Source of the DNA: a bacterium
Lineage (GTDB): Bacteria > Planctomycetota > Planctomycetia > Pirellulales > Pirellulaceae
NCBI GenBank assembly: GCA_016124445.1
Contig: WGNR01000017.1
Coordinates: forward strand, 91,358-155,357
Direction: 5' to 3'
Length of the DNA: 64,000 nucleotides
The translations under genes were made by a program, and so were the position numbers. The notes beneath the pieces were generated by a model. The model made no database searches, was not told the DNA's origin, and saw nothing but the letters and a program-made list of their open reading frames with translations. Below, piece after piece: positions 8,019 to 16,791 of the stretch (its first letter is position 1; every line of letters starts with the position of its first letter).

Positions 8019-9284
8019 ATGCCCCGAACCTCGTCGCGACTTGTCTGGCTGCGTTACCTTGTCGCGATCGTCGTCTGTGTTGGCTTGGGCGGCCTGTTGG
8101 CCTGGCCGGCGCTCGAGATGGTTTGGCTCTCCGGTGCCGAAGACGACTACGTCAGCCGGCAACATCGGCTGGAACAGATCCAAGGGATTCAAACGACCCT
8201 GTTCGCCGGGTTCCTCTATACTTGGTTTTTCTTCTTTGGAGCGACGGTCGGTAGCTTTTTGAATGTCGTCATCTGGCGCATGCCACGGGGCGAAACGGTC
8301 GTAACGCGGCCATCCCGCTGCCCGTTTTGCAGCACCAAGCTTAAGTGGAACGACAACATCCCGGTGCTGGGCTGGATCATGCTGGGAGGCCGCTGCCGAA
8401 CCTGCCGATTGCCAATCTCTCCCCGCTATCCGATCGTGGAAGCGGCGATGGGGCTGATCTTTCTGCTGCTGGTTCAATTCGAATTGCTTGGCGGCGGCAG
8501 CAATCTGCCAGGCATGCAAGCGAACACTTCAAACTATGCCCGGGCCATGTTGGAATTGAAGTTCGACCTGTTATCGACCTATGCGTTTCACTGCTTCCTG
8601 TTCAGCCTGCTGATGTGCTGGGCGCTGATCGCGTGGGATCGCAGCCGAATGCCGCTGACCCTCGGCGTGCTGGCTTTTGGCTTTGGCTTCTTCGCCCCGC
8701 TAATCTGGCCCAATCTTTACCCGGTACCGTGGAGCAGTTGGACCATCGAAACCTTGCACGACGCGATTCGCCTGTCGGTATTCCTTACCGCGCTTTGCGG
8801 CATCGTCGTCGGCAGCCTGTGGGGCTTCGCGCTGCGAGGCATCCTGCCTAAGGCCGACGCCAGCGATACCTCGGGCCGCTGGGGTATTCCGATCATGCTG
8901 GCGGTGATCGGCCTTTATTTCGGTTGGCAGGCAACGTTCGCCATAGCGGCGGTGTCGCTGACGATTTCCCTGGTGCTGGCTCCAATCCTGAAGGCTCGGC
9001 AGCGGGTCGATTTCGCCGGGGGCGTGGAACTGTCGATCTTGGTGGCTTCATTGATCTTCGTTTTGAGCTGGAAGTTTTGGGTCGAAACGGTCGGCCTGGG
9101 ATCGCTTCTCCCAAACTGCCTACTGGGCGGCATTGCGGTTGTTTTCGCCCTGCTGCTGCGAAAGATTACCTGGCGAGTTGAAATTGATCTGAGCCGATTT
9201 CGCCGACCTAAAACCGACCCGTCGCCCCAATCGCCCGATGTGCAACTCCTTGCCACAACGGGGCAATTGCCGGACAATACCTAA
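8019..9284 (+). CDS. Prepilin peptidase (A24)-like membrane protein, catalytic GxGD motif missing
   Basis: The 421-residue polytopic protein has the N-terminal methylase-associated domain of prepilin peptidases: GATVGSFLNVVIWRMPRGE, two Cys pairs (CPFC and CRTC) flanking NDNIPVLGWIMLGGRC, and SPRYPIVEAAMGLIF. The later part aligns with the A24 protease region: LIAWDRSRMPLTLG holds the first Asp. Where active enzymes have GxGDxK followed by a helix and LGWQA, this protein reads GRWGIPIMLAVIGLYFGWQA, so the second catalytic Asp appears lost. It could be an inactive homologue or a diverged enzyme. It is transcribed away from the membrane-protein gene and leads into queD/mogA-like genes 69 bases later. 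Confidence 0.82.
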   Translation: MPRTSSRLVWLRYLVAIVVCVGLGGLLAWPALEMVWLSGAEDDYVSRQHRLEQIQGIQTTLFAGFLYTWFFFFGATVGSFLNVVIWRMPRGETVVTRPSRCPFCSTKLKWNDNIPVLGWIMLGGRCRTCRLPISPRYPIVEAAMGLIFLLLVQFELLGGGSNLPGMQANTSNYARAMLELKFDLLSTYAFHCFLFSLLMCWALIAWDRSRMPLTLGVLAFGFGFFAPLIWPNLYPVPWSSWTIETLHDAIRLSVFLTALCGIVVGSLWGFALRGILPKADASDTSGRWGIPIMLAVIGLYFGWQATFAIAAVSLTISLVLAPILKARQRVDFAGGVELSILVASLIFVLSWKFWVETVGLGSLLPNCLLGGIAVVFALLLRKITWRVEIDLSRFRRPKTDPSPQSPDVQLLATTGQLPDNT

Positions 9285-9353
9285 TAGAAACCAATTTTTG
9301 GGGCCCTTGCCTGGGGCCTTTGACTCCTGGAAAGAAGCTCCAGGGAGGTAGAG

Positions 9354-9833
9354 ATGAGTCTTACCATTATGCGGCGTATCAAGTTTTGCGCCGGCCACCG
9401 ACTTTACAAACATGGCGGGAAGTGCGAGTTCTTCCATGGCCATAACTACGTCGCCGACTTTCATGTTTCCGGAGACGATGTCGACAGCGTCGGCCGAGTG
9501 ATCGATTTCGCCGAGTTAAAACGCTTGTTCAAAGGTTGGATCGACGAGCATTGGGACCATGCGTTCATCTTGAACGAGGCGGACGACAACGGCATCAACG
9601 CCCTCAAACAGGTCGTTCCCTGCAAGATGTACCTCATGCCGAAAAATCCTACAGCCGAGAGCATGGCCACATACCTTTTGGAAACGGTCTGTCCGAAGCT
9701 CCTCAAAGGGACCGGCGTGACCTGCACCAAGGTTGCGATCTGGGAAACGGAAGACAGCTTTGCCGAGGCAAGTGTCGATGCGAGCGGCGAAATCCACACC
9801 GTGGCGGAACTTTCCGAACCGATGATTTCTTAG
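9354..9833 (+). CDS. queD: 6-pyruvoyl-tetrahydropterin synthase / QueD family protein
   Basis: This 159-residue protein has the three zinc-binding histidines of the family: His15 in FCAGHRL and His28/His30 in FFHGHNY, plus the likely catalytic Cys24 just before that motif and a C-terminal WETEDSFAEA carrying the conserved Glu that binds the pterin. Members either make 6-carboxy-tetrahydropterin for queuosine/deazaguanine synthesis (QueD) or act in pterin metabolism; the sequence alone does not decide. The ATG at 9354 follows a GGGAGG ribosome site at good spacing. The mogA-like gene begins 19 bases after its stop, so they are probably co-transcribed. Confidence 0.85.
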   Translation: MSLTIMRRIKFCAGHRLYKHGGKCEFFHGHNYVADFHVSGDDVDSVGRVIDFAELKRLFKGWIDEHWDHAFILNEADDNGINALKQVVPCKMYLMPKNPTAESMATYLLETVCPKLLKGTGVTCTKVAIWETEDSFAEASVDASGEIHTVAELSEPMIS

Positions 9834-9852
9834 ACCAGAGAAAGCACGCTTT

Positions 9853-10392
9853 ATGCCTGATTCTCTTCCGAAGATTGGAATTGTCACCGTTTCCGATCGT
9901 GCCTCCAGTGGCCAGTACGAAGACCGTGGCGGCCCGGCGATACAAGATTACCTGACTGAGGTGCTTAGCTGCCCATGGCAGCCGATCGCCAAGGTCATTC
10001 CGGACGAAGCCAGCCTGCTGAAAGAAACGCTCACGCTGCTAGCCGACGACCATCGCTGCTGCTTGATCATTACCACCGGCGGCACGGGCCCTGCCCGGCG
10101 CGACATCACCCCCGACATCACCGAGCAGGTCTGCGAAAAGAGGATGCCGGGCTTCGGCGAACTGATGCGGAAAGTGAGCCTCGAAAAAGTTCCCACAGCG
10201 ATTCTTTCCCGCCAGACCGCCGGCATCCGGGGTGGTTCGCTGATCATCAATCTGCCGGGCCAACCCAAAGCAATCGCCGAATGCCTCGACGCCGTCTTCC
10301 CGGCGATTCCCTACTGCATCGACCTGCTGGAAGGCCCTTATCTGACGACGAATCTCGAACGGATTGAAGCGTTCCGGCCGCAGAAGAAGTAA
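9853..10392 (+). CDS. mog: Molybdopterin adenylyltransferase-like protein (MogA/MoaB family)
   Basis: The 179-residue protein begins IGIVTVSDRASSGQYEDRGG and contains LIITTGGTGPARRDITPD, the two hallmark segments of MogA/MoaB proteins, which adenylate molybdopterin before molybdate insertion. A later GGSLIINLPGQPKAI matches the end of the family's substrate pocket. Length fits single-domain MogA (about 180-195 residues). It follows the QueD-like gene closely on the plus strand and converges with the large minus-strand gene that ends at 10444. No other molybdenum-cofactor genes are visible, so the pathway role rests on family knowledge. Confidence 0.88.
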   Translation: MPDSLPKIGIVTVSDRASSGQYEDRGGPAIQDYLTEVLSCPWQPIAKVIPDEASLLKETLTLLADDHRCCLIITTGGTGPARRDITPDITEQVCEKRMPGFGELMRKVSLEKVPTAILSRQTAGIRGGSLIINLPGQPKAIAECLDAVFPAIPYCIDLLEGPYLTTNLERIEAFRPQKK

Positions 10393-10443
10393 CGCACGCC
10401 GGGGTTCCATAGCACCCTGGCTTTCTAAGGTCTCAGCCGGCTT

Positions 10444-13400
10444 CTACATCGGCTGCACGCCGAGGGTGCCGATTTGGGTTTCCAGGTAGCCTGGATCTTG
10501 CAGCTGCTGCAGTTGCTCCTGCACATACGCTTGGCGGCGTTGCAGGTCGTGACGCGTTTCCTGTTCGATATGGATCGGCCCGGCCAGGAATTCTTCCAGC
10601 GCCTTCGCGTGCCGCTGCCATAGCTCGACGTCCCGCTTTTGCTTGGTCGTCAGCCGCTCCTGATACCAGTCGCTCTTGAGCATCGACTCGCGGGTAAACA
10701 TGGCTCGGAATTCAGCATCCTGGGCCGTTTTGCCTTCGTAGTCGCCGGTTGCCATGATCATCAGCAGCGCCTTCAGCGGTGGACAGGCCTCCTCGATCGA
10801 ACCGTCGTCGATGTATCGCTGAGCGACGCGCTGCTGGACCTCGGCGATGTGCTTGATGCCATCGACGTAGGCTTCCATGCTTTGCGTTTCCGGCTTGAGG
10901 ATTTGCTCGTCGAAGACCGACAGCGGATAGTCGAATACGCGGCCAAAGAACATCCGCACAAATGCCCGCGTGATTCGGTAACCCAATCGGCTCCCGGGAA
11001 CCATTTCTCCGTCATGTTCGAAGTCTTGAACCTTTTCAAGCATCCGGTTACGAACCAGGAATTCCGGATCGCGTTCTTCCGGCGTCAACCGGCACCAGAC
11101 TTCAGGAATCAAAAGACTGACATCGTGATCGACCCGCGTATTGGGCCCAATGTGCCCCGCCGCGGTCGAGAAGCCACCCAGCCCGGTCAAAATGTACCCG
11201 ACCAAGGCCTGGTTCAAGTCGGCGGTCGGTCGCAAACAGTTGAACGGCCCCTTGGTCAAAGCACCTTCACTTCCGGCACCCGTCGTCGAAGGGCTTTTAC
11301 CGGTGAGCGAGGCAATGAAGTCCATGAACAGCTCTGGCAGTTCCTGGTAATGAATCGGACCATACACGGCCAGCCCGCGAATGCCTGCTTCTTTGTCCGG
11401 CGGATTGTTGCGGCGTCCGCATAGCACGGCACCGACCGGCTGATAGAGCGCCTCTTCCGGCTTCAGCTTGCGGTAGAGCCGGGCACCGATCTCGCCGACA
11501 TACTTCGGCAACGGGTCTTCCAGGTCAGGCCGCAATTGCAGGTAGCGCGGGTTCTTGGTTGGCACGCCGTCCACCAACCGCGGATTGGCCGAGCTCACCA
11601 CGTACTCGCTGGTTGACTTGAGGAACTTGGTCAGGAAATCTTCCATTGGCTGCGTGAACGAATCGAAATCGACCGCGTGAGTCGCCATCTGGTCGACGTA
11701 CTGCTTGGTCAGCGGCTCAAAGTTCGAGATAAAGTTATTTGGCGTGGCCAAGTCGGACTCGGTCTTGCGATCGAAACCGCGATTGATCGCTTCGTCAGGC
11801 CGCTGGAACAAGCGAGCCTCGCAGTTGAGCGAAAACTTCGACGACATCGCCGCGCCGCCGTCAAAATTGGCCAACAGTGCATTGGGCACAACTACCGATG
11901 CCGAAATATCGTCTTCGGTTTGCACCTTGTCGGACGGCATAAAGTCTTGCCGCAGCTTAAAGGTTCGCCAACGGTTGTCTTTGTTGAAACCGACTCGCAG
12001 GTAGGTTCCAACCAGGTGCCGATTGAGCACCTTCAGTTCGTGTCCGGGCACACCGTTGACGATATCGACACCAAAATAATCACGCCAGTTGTCGCCCCAC
12101 TCAGGCAGCATCAGCCGCTTGATAATGAACACGATCGACGTGATGTGGTGCGGAATATCACCGAGCCACGCGTTGTATTCGTCGGTGTATTCGATCGACG
12201 GGGTCAGCAGTTTGATCACGCTGCCCAAGGTTCGTTCTGGCGAAAGAATCGCACGTGATGGCTTCTGCGAATAATCCGGCTTCTTCGTCGAATCCGCTTT
12301 CCAACGACCCGAGTAATCCTTCTGGAAGATCGAATCGACCTGGTCCATATCCTTTTCGATATCGGACACAAAGATCGGACCGTACAGCGTGTAGTCGGAA
12401 AGCGACTTACTGATTTCGCTCTTGCCGCCGCCACTGACCGTGCAGGGCTTGTGGCAGAAGACACCCTCCGCCGCCGTGCCAACCAATCGCCAGCTGGGCG
12501 CGGCCGGGTGCTTTTCCATACGGATCTTGTAACCGGACGGGGCGATGTAATACCGATTCGGCAGGATCGGCAACGAATGCTTCTGACCGTCACGCATCCA
12601 CGTGAAACATTGATCGAGCATCGTGGCCCGAGCATCTTCCGGGATGTAAAAGACCTGCGGATAGGTCTTATCGATGCCGTACCCTTCCGGCTTGAAATCG
12701 ATCTGTTCGCCGTAGTCACGCACCACGTCGTCGATCGTGCGGCCGTTGTACTTCTGGCTGTTGACTTTGAACTCGTCCCCCAGGTTCCAACTGGTGTAGG
12801 CAATACAACCGCCGGCGTGCTCTTCCTCGGTGTTGCCATACAAGTTGGCCGCGTAGCTGATCTGCGTTTTGACTTCCTTCTTGCAGTAGCCGTAATAGTT
12901 ATCGGCGATCAAAGTCACCACCACGCCACTGGCATCGCGGCAAGTCAGCTTGAAGGCCATGCCGTCGTTGTACAGCTCCGACTCATTCTTCCAACACATC
13001 GAATCGTTGCGTTGCCGCTCGGTCGCATCGTCCCAGTGCGGCAGGCCCAGTTCCTTCTTGGTGTACGTTCCCAAGTGTGGAGCCAGAATCACGCAGCCGG
13101 TGTGGCCGGTCCAATGCTCAACGTCCAGGGCGGCATTGTTTTTCGAGATATAGGGATCGCCTGCGTTACCGAAGATAGATTCGACAAAGTCCAGGTTGCT
13201 GACCAGTTGCCCCGGCACAAAGAAGCGAACTTCCATCGACTTCTGAGGCGTCACGCCTGGTACGGCTGGACAAACTATTGGCCGCAATAGCAGCGAGACA
13301 ATGCTATGGGCCGGCACTTCGCTCTCCGAGGTGAACGGCAGCAGCGTATGCTCTTCCGGTGGATTCATCGCCAAGCGGAACATCTTGACAAATACTTCCC

Positions 13401-13905
13401 GCGGCACGACCCGTTTGTCACCGGCGATCGGCAGGCCGCCGTCGGTAACGTGAAAGGTTCCCTTCGTCGTACGTCGATCGTGGCGAGGATTATGCAGCAC
13501 GCCGTTGGCGATGCGGTACGACTGAACCAGATCGCTCTTGAACGAATTCTGATTCACCGGCAACGAAAGCTCGCGAGCCACCCCGTGCCGTTCTAGAGTG
13601 AATGTTTTCCGCGGCAGCGTCAGTGGTTCAGTCAGATTCAAGTCAACGAAGTAGCGGGCCAGAAAGGCTTCGATGCGTTGGTCGATCGGGGCAGGCCGAT
13701 CGTACAGCATGCGTGTCTTTTCGTGGTAGTTCGCCAACAGGCCTTTCGCCAGGCCGATGAATTCTTCGTCGCTTTCATCCATGGCTGGTGCAAGCTCGTT
13801 GGCGATAAGCTGCAAATTGATGTATCGGATGAGCTCCTGTCGCTCCGATTTCAGATCGATCGTTTCACCAGGCTGACGAACGCCAAGAGATTCGCGAAGT
13901 ACCAT
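10444..13905 (-). CDS. Candidate PPi-dependent phosphoenolpyruvate carboxykinase (very large PEPCK-like protein)
   Basis: This 1153-residue cytoplasmic-looking protein has no signal peptide or membrane segment. Around residues 488-500 it carries a P-loop-like TVSGGGKSEISKSL, reminiscent of the kinase-1 loop of PEP carboxykinases. Other conserved-looking blocks are FGVDIVNGVPGHELKVLNRH, LNCEARLFQRPDEAINRG and GPFNCLRPTADLNQALVG. The size, about 130 kDa, and the loop match the PPi-type PEPCK family known from Entamoeba and some bacteria, which interconverts oxaloacetate and PEP using pyrophosphate instead of ATP or GTP. I recall this family from its size and motifs rather than by alignment, so the assignment is tentative. 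It stands alone, convergent with the mogA-like gene, downstream of an IlvD-type gene on the same strand. Confidence 0.6.
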   Translation of the reverse strand: MVLRESLGVRQPGETIDLKSERQELIRYINLQLIANELAPAMDESDEEFIGLAKGLLANYHEKTRMLYDRPAPIDQRIEAFLARYFVDLNLTEPLTLPRKTFTLERHGVARELSLPVNQNSFKSDLVQSYRIANGVLHNPRHDRRTTKGTFHVTDGGLPIAGDKRVVPREVFVKMFRLAMNPPEEHTLLPFTSESEVPAHSIVSLLLRPIVCPAVPGVTPQKSMEVRFFVPGQLVSNLDFVESIFGNAGDPYISKNNAALDVEHWTGHTGCVILAPHLGTYTKKELGLPHWDDATERQRNDSMCWKNESELYNDGMAFKLTCRDASGVVVTLIADNYYGYCKKEVKTQISYAANLYGNTEEEHAGGCIAYTSWNLGDEFKVNSQKYNGRTIDDVVRDYGEQIDFKPEGYGIDKTYPQVFYIPEDARATMLDQCFTWMRDGQKHSLPILPNRYYIAPSGYKIRMEKHPAAPSWRLVGTAAEGVFCHKPCTVSGGGKSEISKSLSDYTLYGPIFVSDIEKDMDQVDSIFQKDYSGRWKADSTKKPDYSQKPSRAILSPERTLGSVIKLLTPSIEYTDEYNAWLGDIPHHITSIVFIIKRLMLPEWGDNWRDYFGVDIVNGVPGHELKVLNRHLVGTYLRVGFNKDNRWRTFKLRQDFMPSDKVQTEDDISASVVVPNALLANFDGGAAMSSKFSLNCEARLFQRPDEAINRGFDRKTESDLATPNNFISNFEPLTKQYVDQMATHAVDFDSFTQPMEDFLTKFLKSTSEYVVSSANPRLVDGVPTKNPRYLQLRPDLEDPLPKYVGEIGARLYRKLKPEEALYQPVGAVLCGRRNNPPDKEAGIRGLAVYGPIHYQELPELFMDFIASLTGKSPSTTGAGSEGALTKGPFNCLRPTADLNQALVGYILTGLGGFSTAAGHIGPNTRVDHDVSLLIPEVWCRLTPEERDPEFLVRNRMLEKVQDFEHDGEMVPGSRLGYRITRAFVRMFFGRVFDYPLSVFDEQILKPETQSMEAYVDGIKHIAEVQQRVAQRYIDDGSIEEACPPLKALLMIMATGDYEGKTAQDAEFRAMFTRESMLKSDWYQERLTTKQKRDVELWQRHAKALEEFLAGPIHIEQETRHDLQRRQAYVQEQLQQLQDPGYLETQIGTLGVQPM

Positions 13906-14130
13906 GACAGGTCACCACATTCAAAGATCACACACAAGGTTGTTGGGGATGCTTCGAATCGTAACGCAGATCAATCGGTGGGTCACCGGTCAGCAATCAG
14001 ATGGAATCGGCAACGGCAAACCCTTGCGCTTTATCCGCCCTCTAAAGGAAGAGCTTTACAAGCGTGAGAAATTTTTTTCTGCCAACCGGCTCGGCAACCC
14101 TGCGATACACCACCTGACCGAGTGCCCTGT

Positions 14131-15831
14131 CTAGTCGACGTCCGGCAGGAACGCGCGGCTCACACAGCCATGATGGGCCTGGGAAACAGTCGCCGCAAAG
14201 TCGGCCAGGTAGCCGCGTGTGCGAGGAATCTCCGGAGCCGTCCACTGCGAGCGCCGCTGAGCGAGAACCTCGTCGGCGACATGCAGTGTGAGATCGCCCT
14301 TCACCAAATCGAACGAGATTTCGTCGTCATCTTCAACGAGTGCAATCGGTCCACCGACCGCTGCTTCCGGCGAACAGTGCACGCCGATCGCCCCGTGCGA
14401 AACACCAGAGACCCGCGTGTCGGAAAGAAACGCAACTTTGCCGTCAAGCTTCGGCACGGCCAACGCCGCGGTGGCGACCAAGACTTCCGGCATGCCTGAG
14501 GCAACCGGTCCCAGGTAACGCAGCACGATCACGCTGCCTGGCTGAATCTGATCCGCTTCAACCGCTTCGACAATCTTGCGGGCATCGTCGAAACAGATTG
14601 CCTTGCCGCGGAAGGTCGGCTCTTTCATGCTGCTCACTTTGAACACCACGCCACCAGGAGCGAGGTTGCCGAAGCAGATTTGCATGTCGGCATATGGTTT
14701 GAATGCGCGCTCGACCGGCACGATCAAATCTTGATCCCAGCTTACGTCCGGCACATCAGCCAGGTTCTCGGCCATCGTTTTGCCGGTGACCGTGATCGGG
14801 TCGCCGCTGATCAGACCTTGCTGCAAAAGGTACTTCAAGAAGATCGGCGTGCCGCCAATTTTGAACAGGTCGAACATCGTACGCTTGCCGCGCGGGGCAA
14901 AGCTGCACAGCACTGGCGTTTCGCGACAGATCGCCTGAATATCCTCGAGGTGGAAATTGACATGGGCCTCACGGGCGAGCGCCAGCAGATGCAGCACGCC
15001 GTTGGTCGAACCTCCCATGGCGGCGACGGCCCGGGTAGCATTGATCATCGAAGCTCGCGTGACGATGTCGCGTGGGCGAATGTCTTCGGCCAATAGCCGC
15101 TTGACCAGCACGCCGATCCCTTCGCATTCGGCTACCTTCGATGGATCGTCGGCCGGGTTACTGCTGGAATAAGGTGCCGACAGCCCCATCGCTTCCAGCG
15201 CGATGCCCCACGTATTGAACGAAGCCGCAATGCCGCATCCGCCAGGACCAGGGCAAGCGGTCCGCAAGATTTCGTCTGCTTCCTTGTGCGTGATCTCGCC
15301 GACACTTGCCGCTGCCTGGGAATCGTAAACGTCGAGAATCGACGTATCCTGCCCACGATGGCAGCCAGGCTTGATGCTGCCGCCATTGACGATCAGCCCC
15401 GGGTAATTCAGCCGAGCCAAAGCCATAGCGAAGCCAGGACCGTTTTTATCGCAGTTGTGCATACCGATCAGAAAGTCGTAGCCATGCGCACTGGTCACAC
15501 ACTCGGCTGCGTTGGCAATCATGTTCCGCGACGGCAGGCTGGCATTGCCCCCTTCGTGCCCCTGGGTAATGTTGTCGCTGACGGCCGGCGTGCCGAAAGG
15601 AAAACCGATCAGGCCTTCCTTCTCGCAGCCTTGCTTCATCAGCGTGGCCAGGCGATACGCATGCACATTGCACAAGTTGCCTTCCAACAGCGGGACCCCA
15701 ATCCCGACTTGCGGTTTATGGAAGTCCTCTTCCTGAAAGTGAAGGCCGTAATAAAACGCGGTCACGCCACGTTGCCAACCTTGGGTCAAGTTTCGGCTGT
15801 TCCAGTTGAGCGGTCGGTCCATGAGATGCAT
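14131..15831 (-). CDS. ilvD: IlvD/Edd family dehydratase, probably dihydroxy-acid dehydratase
   Basis: The 566-residue protein has the three iron-sulfur cysteine sites of the family: EGNLCNVH, the HNCDKNGPG segment, and CPGPGGCGIAASFNTW. Length matches IlvD (about 560). IlvD removes water from 2,3-dihydroxy-acids in valine and isoleucine synthesis; close relatives dehydrate sugar acids. The GGCGIAASFNTW segment differs from the usual ACGGMYTANTM of textbook IlvD, so a sugar-acid dehydratase role is possible. A second in-frame ATG lies at 15822. The gene is followed after 225 bases by the candidate PPi-PEPCK on the same strand. No other branched-chain amino-acid genes are visible. Confidence 0.82.
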   Translation of the reverse strand: MHLMDRPLNWNSRNLTQGWQRGVTAFYYGLHFQEEDFHKPQVGIGVPLLEGNLCNVHAYRLATLMKQGCEKEGLIGFPFGTPAVSDNITQGHEGGNASLPSRNMIANAAECVTSAHGYDFLIGMHNCDKNGPGFAMALARLNYPGLIVNGGSIKPGCHRGQDTSILDVYDSQAAASVGEITHKEADEILRTACPGPGGCGIAASFNTWGIALEAMGLSAPYSSSNPADDPSKVAECEGIGVLVKRLLAEDIRPRDIVTRASMINATRAVAAMGGSTNGVLHLLALAREAHVNFHLEDIQAICRETPVLCSFAPRGKRTMFDLFKIGGTPIFLKYLLQQGLISGDPITVTGKTMAENLADVPDVSWDQDLIVPVERAFKPYADMQICFGNLAPGGVVFKVSSMKEPTFRGKAICFDDARKIVEAVEADQIQPGSVIVLRYLGPVASGMPEVLVATAALAVPKLDGKVAFLSDTRVSGVSHGAIGVHCSPEAAVGGPIALVEDDDEISFDLVKGDLTLHVADEVLAQRRSQWTAPEIPRTRGYLADFAATVSQAHHGCVSRAFLPDVD

Positions 15832-15931
15832 TTCACCAGCGAGGCAGGAAAGAAGCGGGAAGCATCCGGTAGTATGGCGGGCTCAGGCCAAAGACTCAAG
15901 CGACCTGGGCGGAACAAGGCGGACAAGAAAT

Positions 15932-15967
15932 AAAAAACGCCGGTCGCTTAGAGGTTCACGACCGGCG
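15932..15967 (-). terminator. Intrinsic terminator downstream of hsp20
   Basis: Read on the minus strand, a perfect 9-bp stem (CGCCGGTCG paired with CGACCGGCG, 12-base loop) is followed directly by six T residues. It lies 40 bases after the hsp20 stop, so it should end that transcript and separate it from ilvD. Confidence 0.88.
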
Positions 15968-16006
15968 CCCTTTCTCGTCAGAGAAGTTGCACGGGATTGT
16001 GGCTGT

Positions 16007-16453
16007 TTAGCTGCCAGTCACTTCAATCTTGCGAGGCTTGGCCTGTTCCGACTTGGGGATCAGCACCAGTAGCACGCCATTCTTGAAGTTGGCAGTTACG
16101 TTGTTTTCGTCGACCGGAGTACCCAGTTTCAGTTCGCGTTGGAACTTGCCATACACATGTTCAACACGATGCCAACGGCGATCTTCTGACTGCTCGTCGG
16201 ACTTGCGCTCACCCGAGATCGTCAACATGCCGTCGTGCAGTTCGACATTGACGTCTTCCGGATTCAATCCGGGGAGTTCCAGTTCGATCTGATAGGCGCT
16301 CTCCGTCTCTGAAATGTTCATGGCAGGCAGCCAGGCGCCACTAGCGCTTTGCCGTACCGGACGGAAGAACGACTCGAACAGGTTGTCCATTTCGCTGTGC
16401 CAGTTTGCCAGCGGGTGAGTCTTGGTTTCGGATTGTTGCTTTGGACGGACCAT
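16007..16453 (-). CDS. Small heat shock protein, Hsp20/alpha-crystallin family
   Basis: The protein of 148 residues has a variable N-terminus, then an alpha-crystallin domain: AYQIELELPGLNPEDVNVEL, GMLTISGERKSDE, RVEHVYGKFQRELKLGTPVD and a C-terminal FKNGVLLVLIPKSE, which is the family signature (xGVLxxxxPK). It acts as an ATP-independent holdase chaperone in the cytoplasm. I chose the ATG at 16453 because GGAAAGG lies about nine bases upstream; an ATG at 16471 would add six residues and would remove that site. The gene has its own terminator downstream and is probably heat-inducible, though no clear operator was seen. Confidence 0.93.
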   Translation of the reverse strand: MVRPKQQSETKTHPLANWHSEMDNLFESFFRPVRQSASGAWLPAMNISETESAYQIELELPGLNPEDVNVELHDGMLTISGERKSDEQSEDRRWHRVEHVYGKFQRELKLGTPVDENNVTANFKNGVLLVLIPKSEQAKPRKIEVTGS

Positions 16454-16791
16454 TTTGATCAACCTTTCCATAAAAGTTCCTACAGAAGTTGAAACAAAAC
16501 CGGAACAAGTTACTCGTGGCTGTTGAACCTGTTGGTTTGTGGATTTGATTGCCTTAAGTGGTCAGGCAACAGATAGAAATGCAAGAGGCGCGCCAATCGT
16601 GAATTTCTAGATTGGTGTTGGTACAACTCGTTGTTTTTCGGGCACTTACGATTCAAGAAAGAATGTGCTATCGCCAATCACGCCTGCCAGACCCGCTGCC
16701 AAAATGGCAAGGAATGTCATTTCGACAGGGCACGAAAAAAGCCGAAGCGGGTGCTTCGGCTTAATCGTTTTTTTCAGTCGTTCCGGTCCGA
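16454..16791. other. Noncoding region between hsp20 and the first DUF1552 gene
   Basis: About 340 bases without a credible gene. It contains the bidirectional terminator hairpin listed at 16735-16773 and the promoter/leader of hsp20. I saw no clear CIRCE-type inverted repeat or other heat-shock operator. Confidence 0.5.
16735..16773 (-). terminator. Bidirectional intrinsic terminator after the DUF1552 gene
   Basis: GCCGAAGC and GCTTCGGC form an 8-bp stem with a 4-base loop. On the minus strand it is followed by TTTTTT, and on the plus strand by TTAATCG and seven T residues. It lies about 20 bases past the stop of the minus-strand DUF1552 gene. Confidence 0.85.

Noticed and set aside
7947..8519. 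190-codon minus-strand open frame
   Set aside because: It is antisense to the prepilin-peptidase-like gene, which has clear motifs, and has a charged, low-complexity composition.
10639..11424. 261-codon plus-strand open frame
   Set aside because: Antisense to the candidate PPi-PEPCK gene and without recognisable features.
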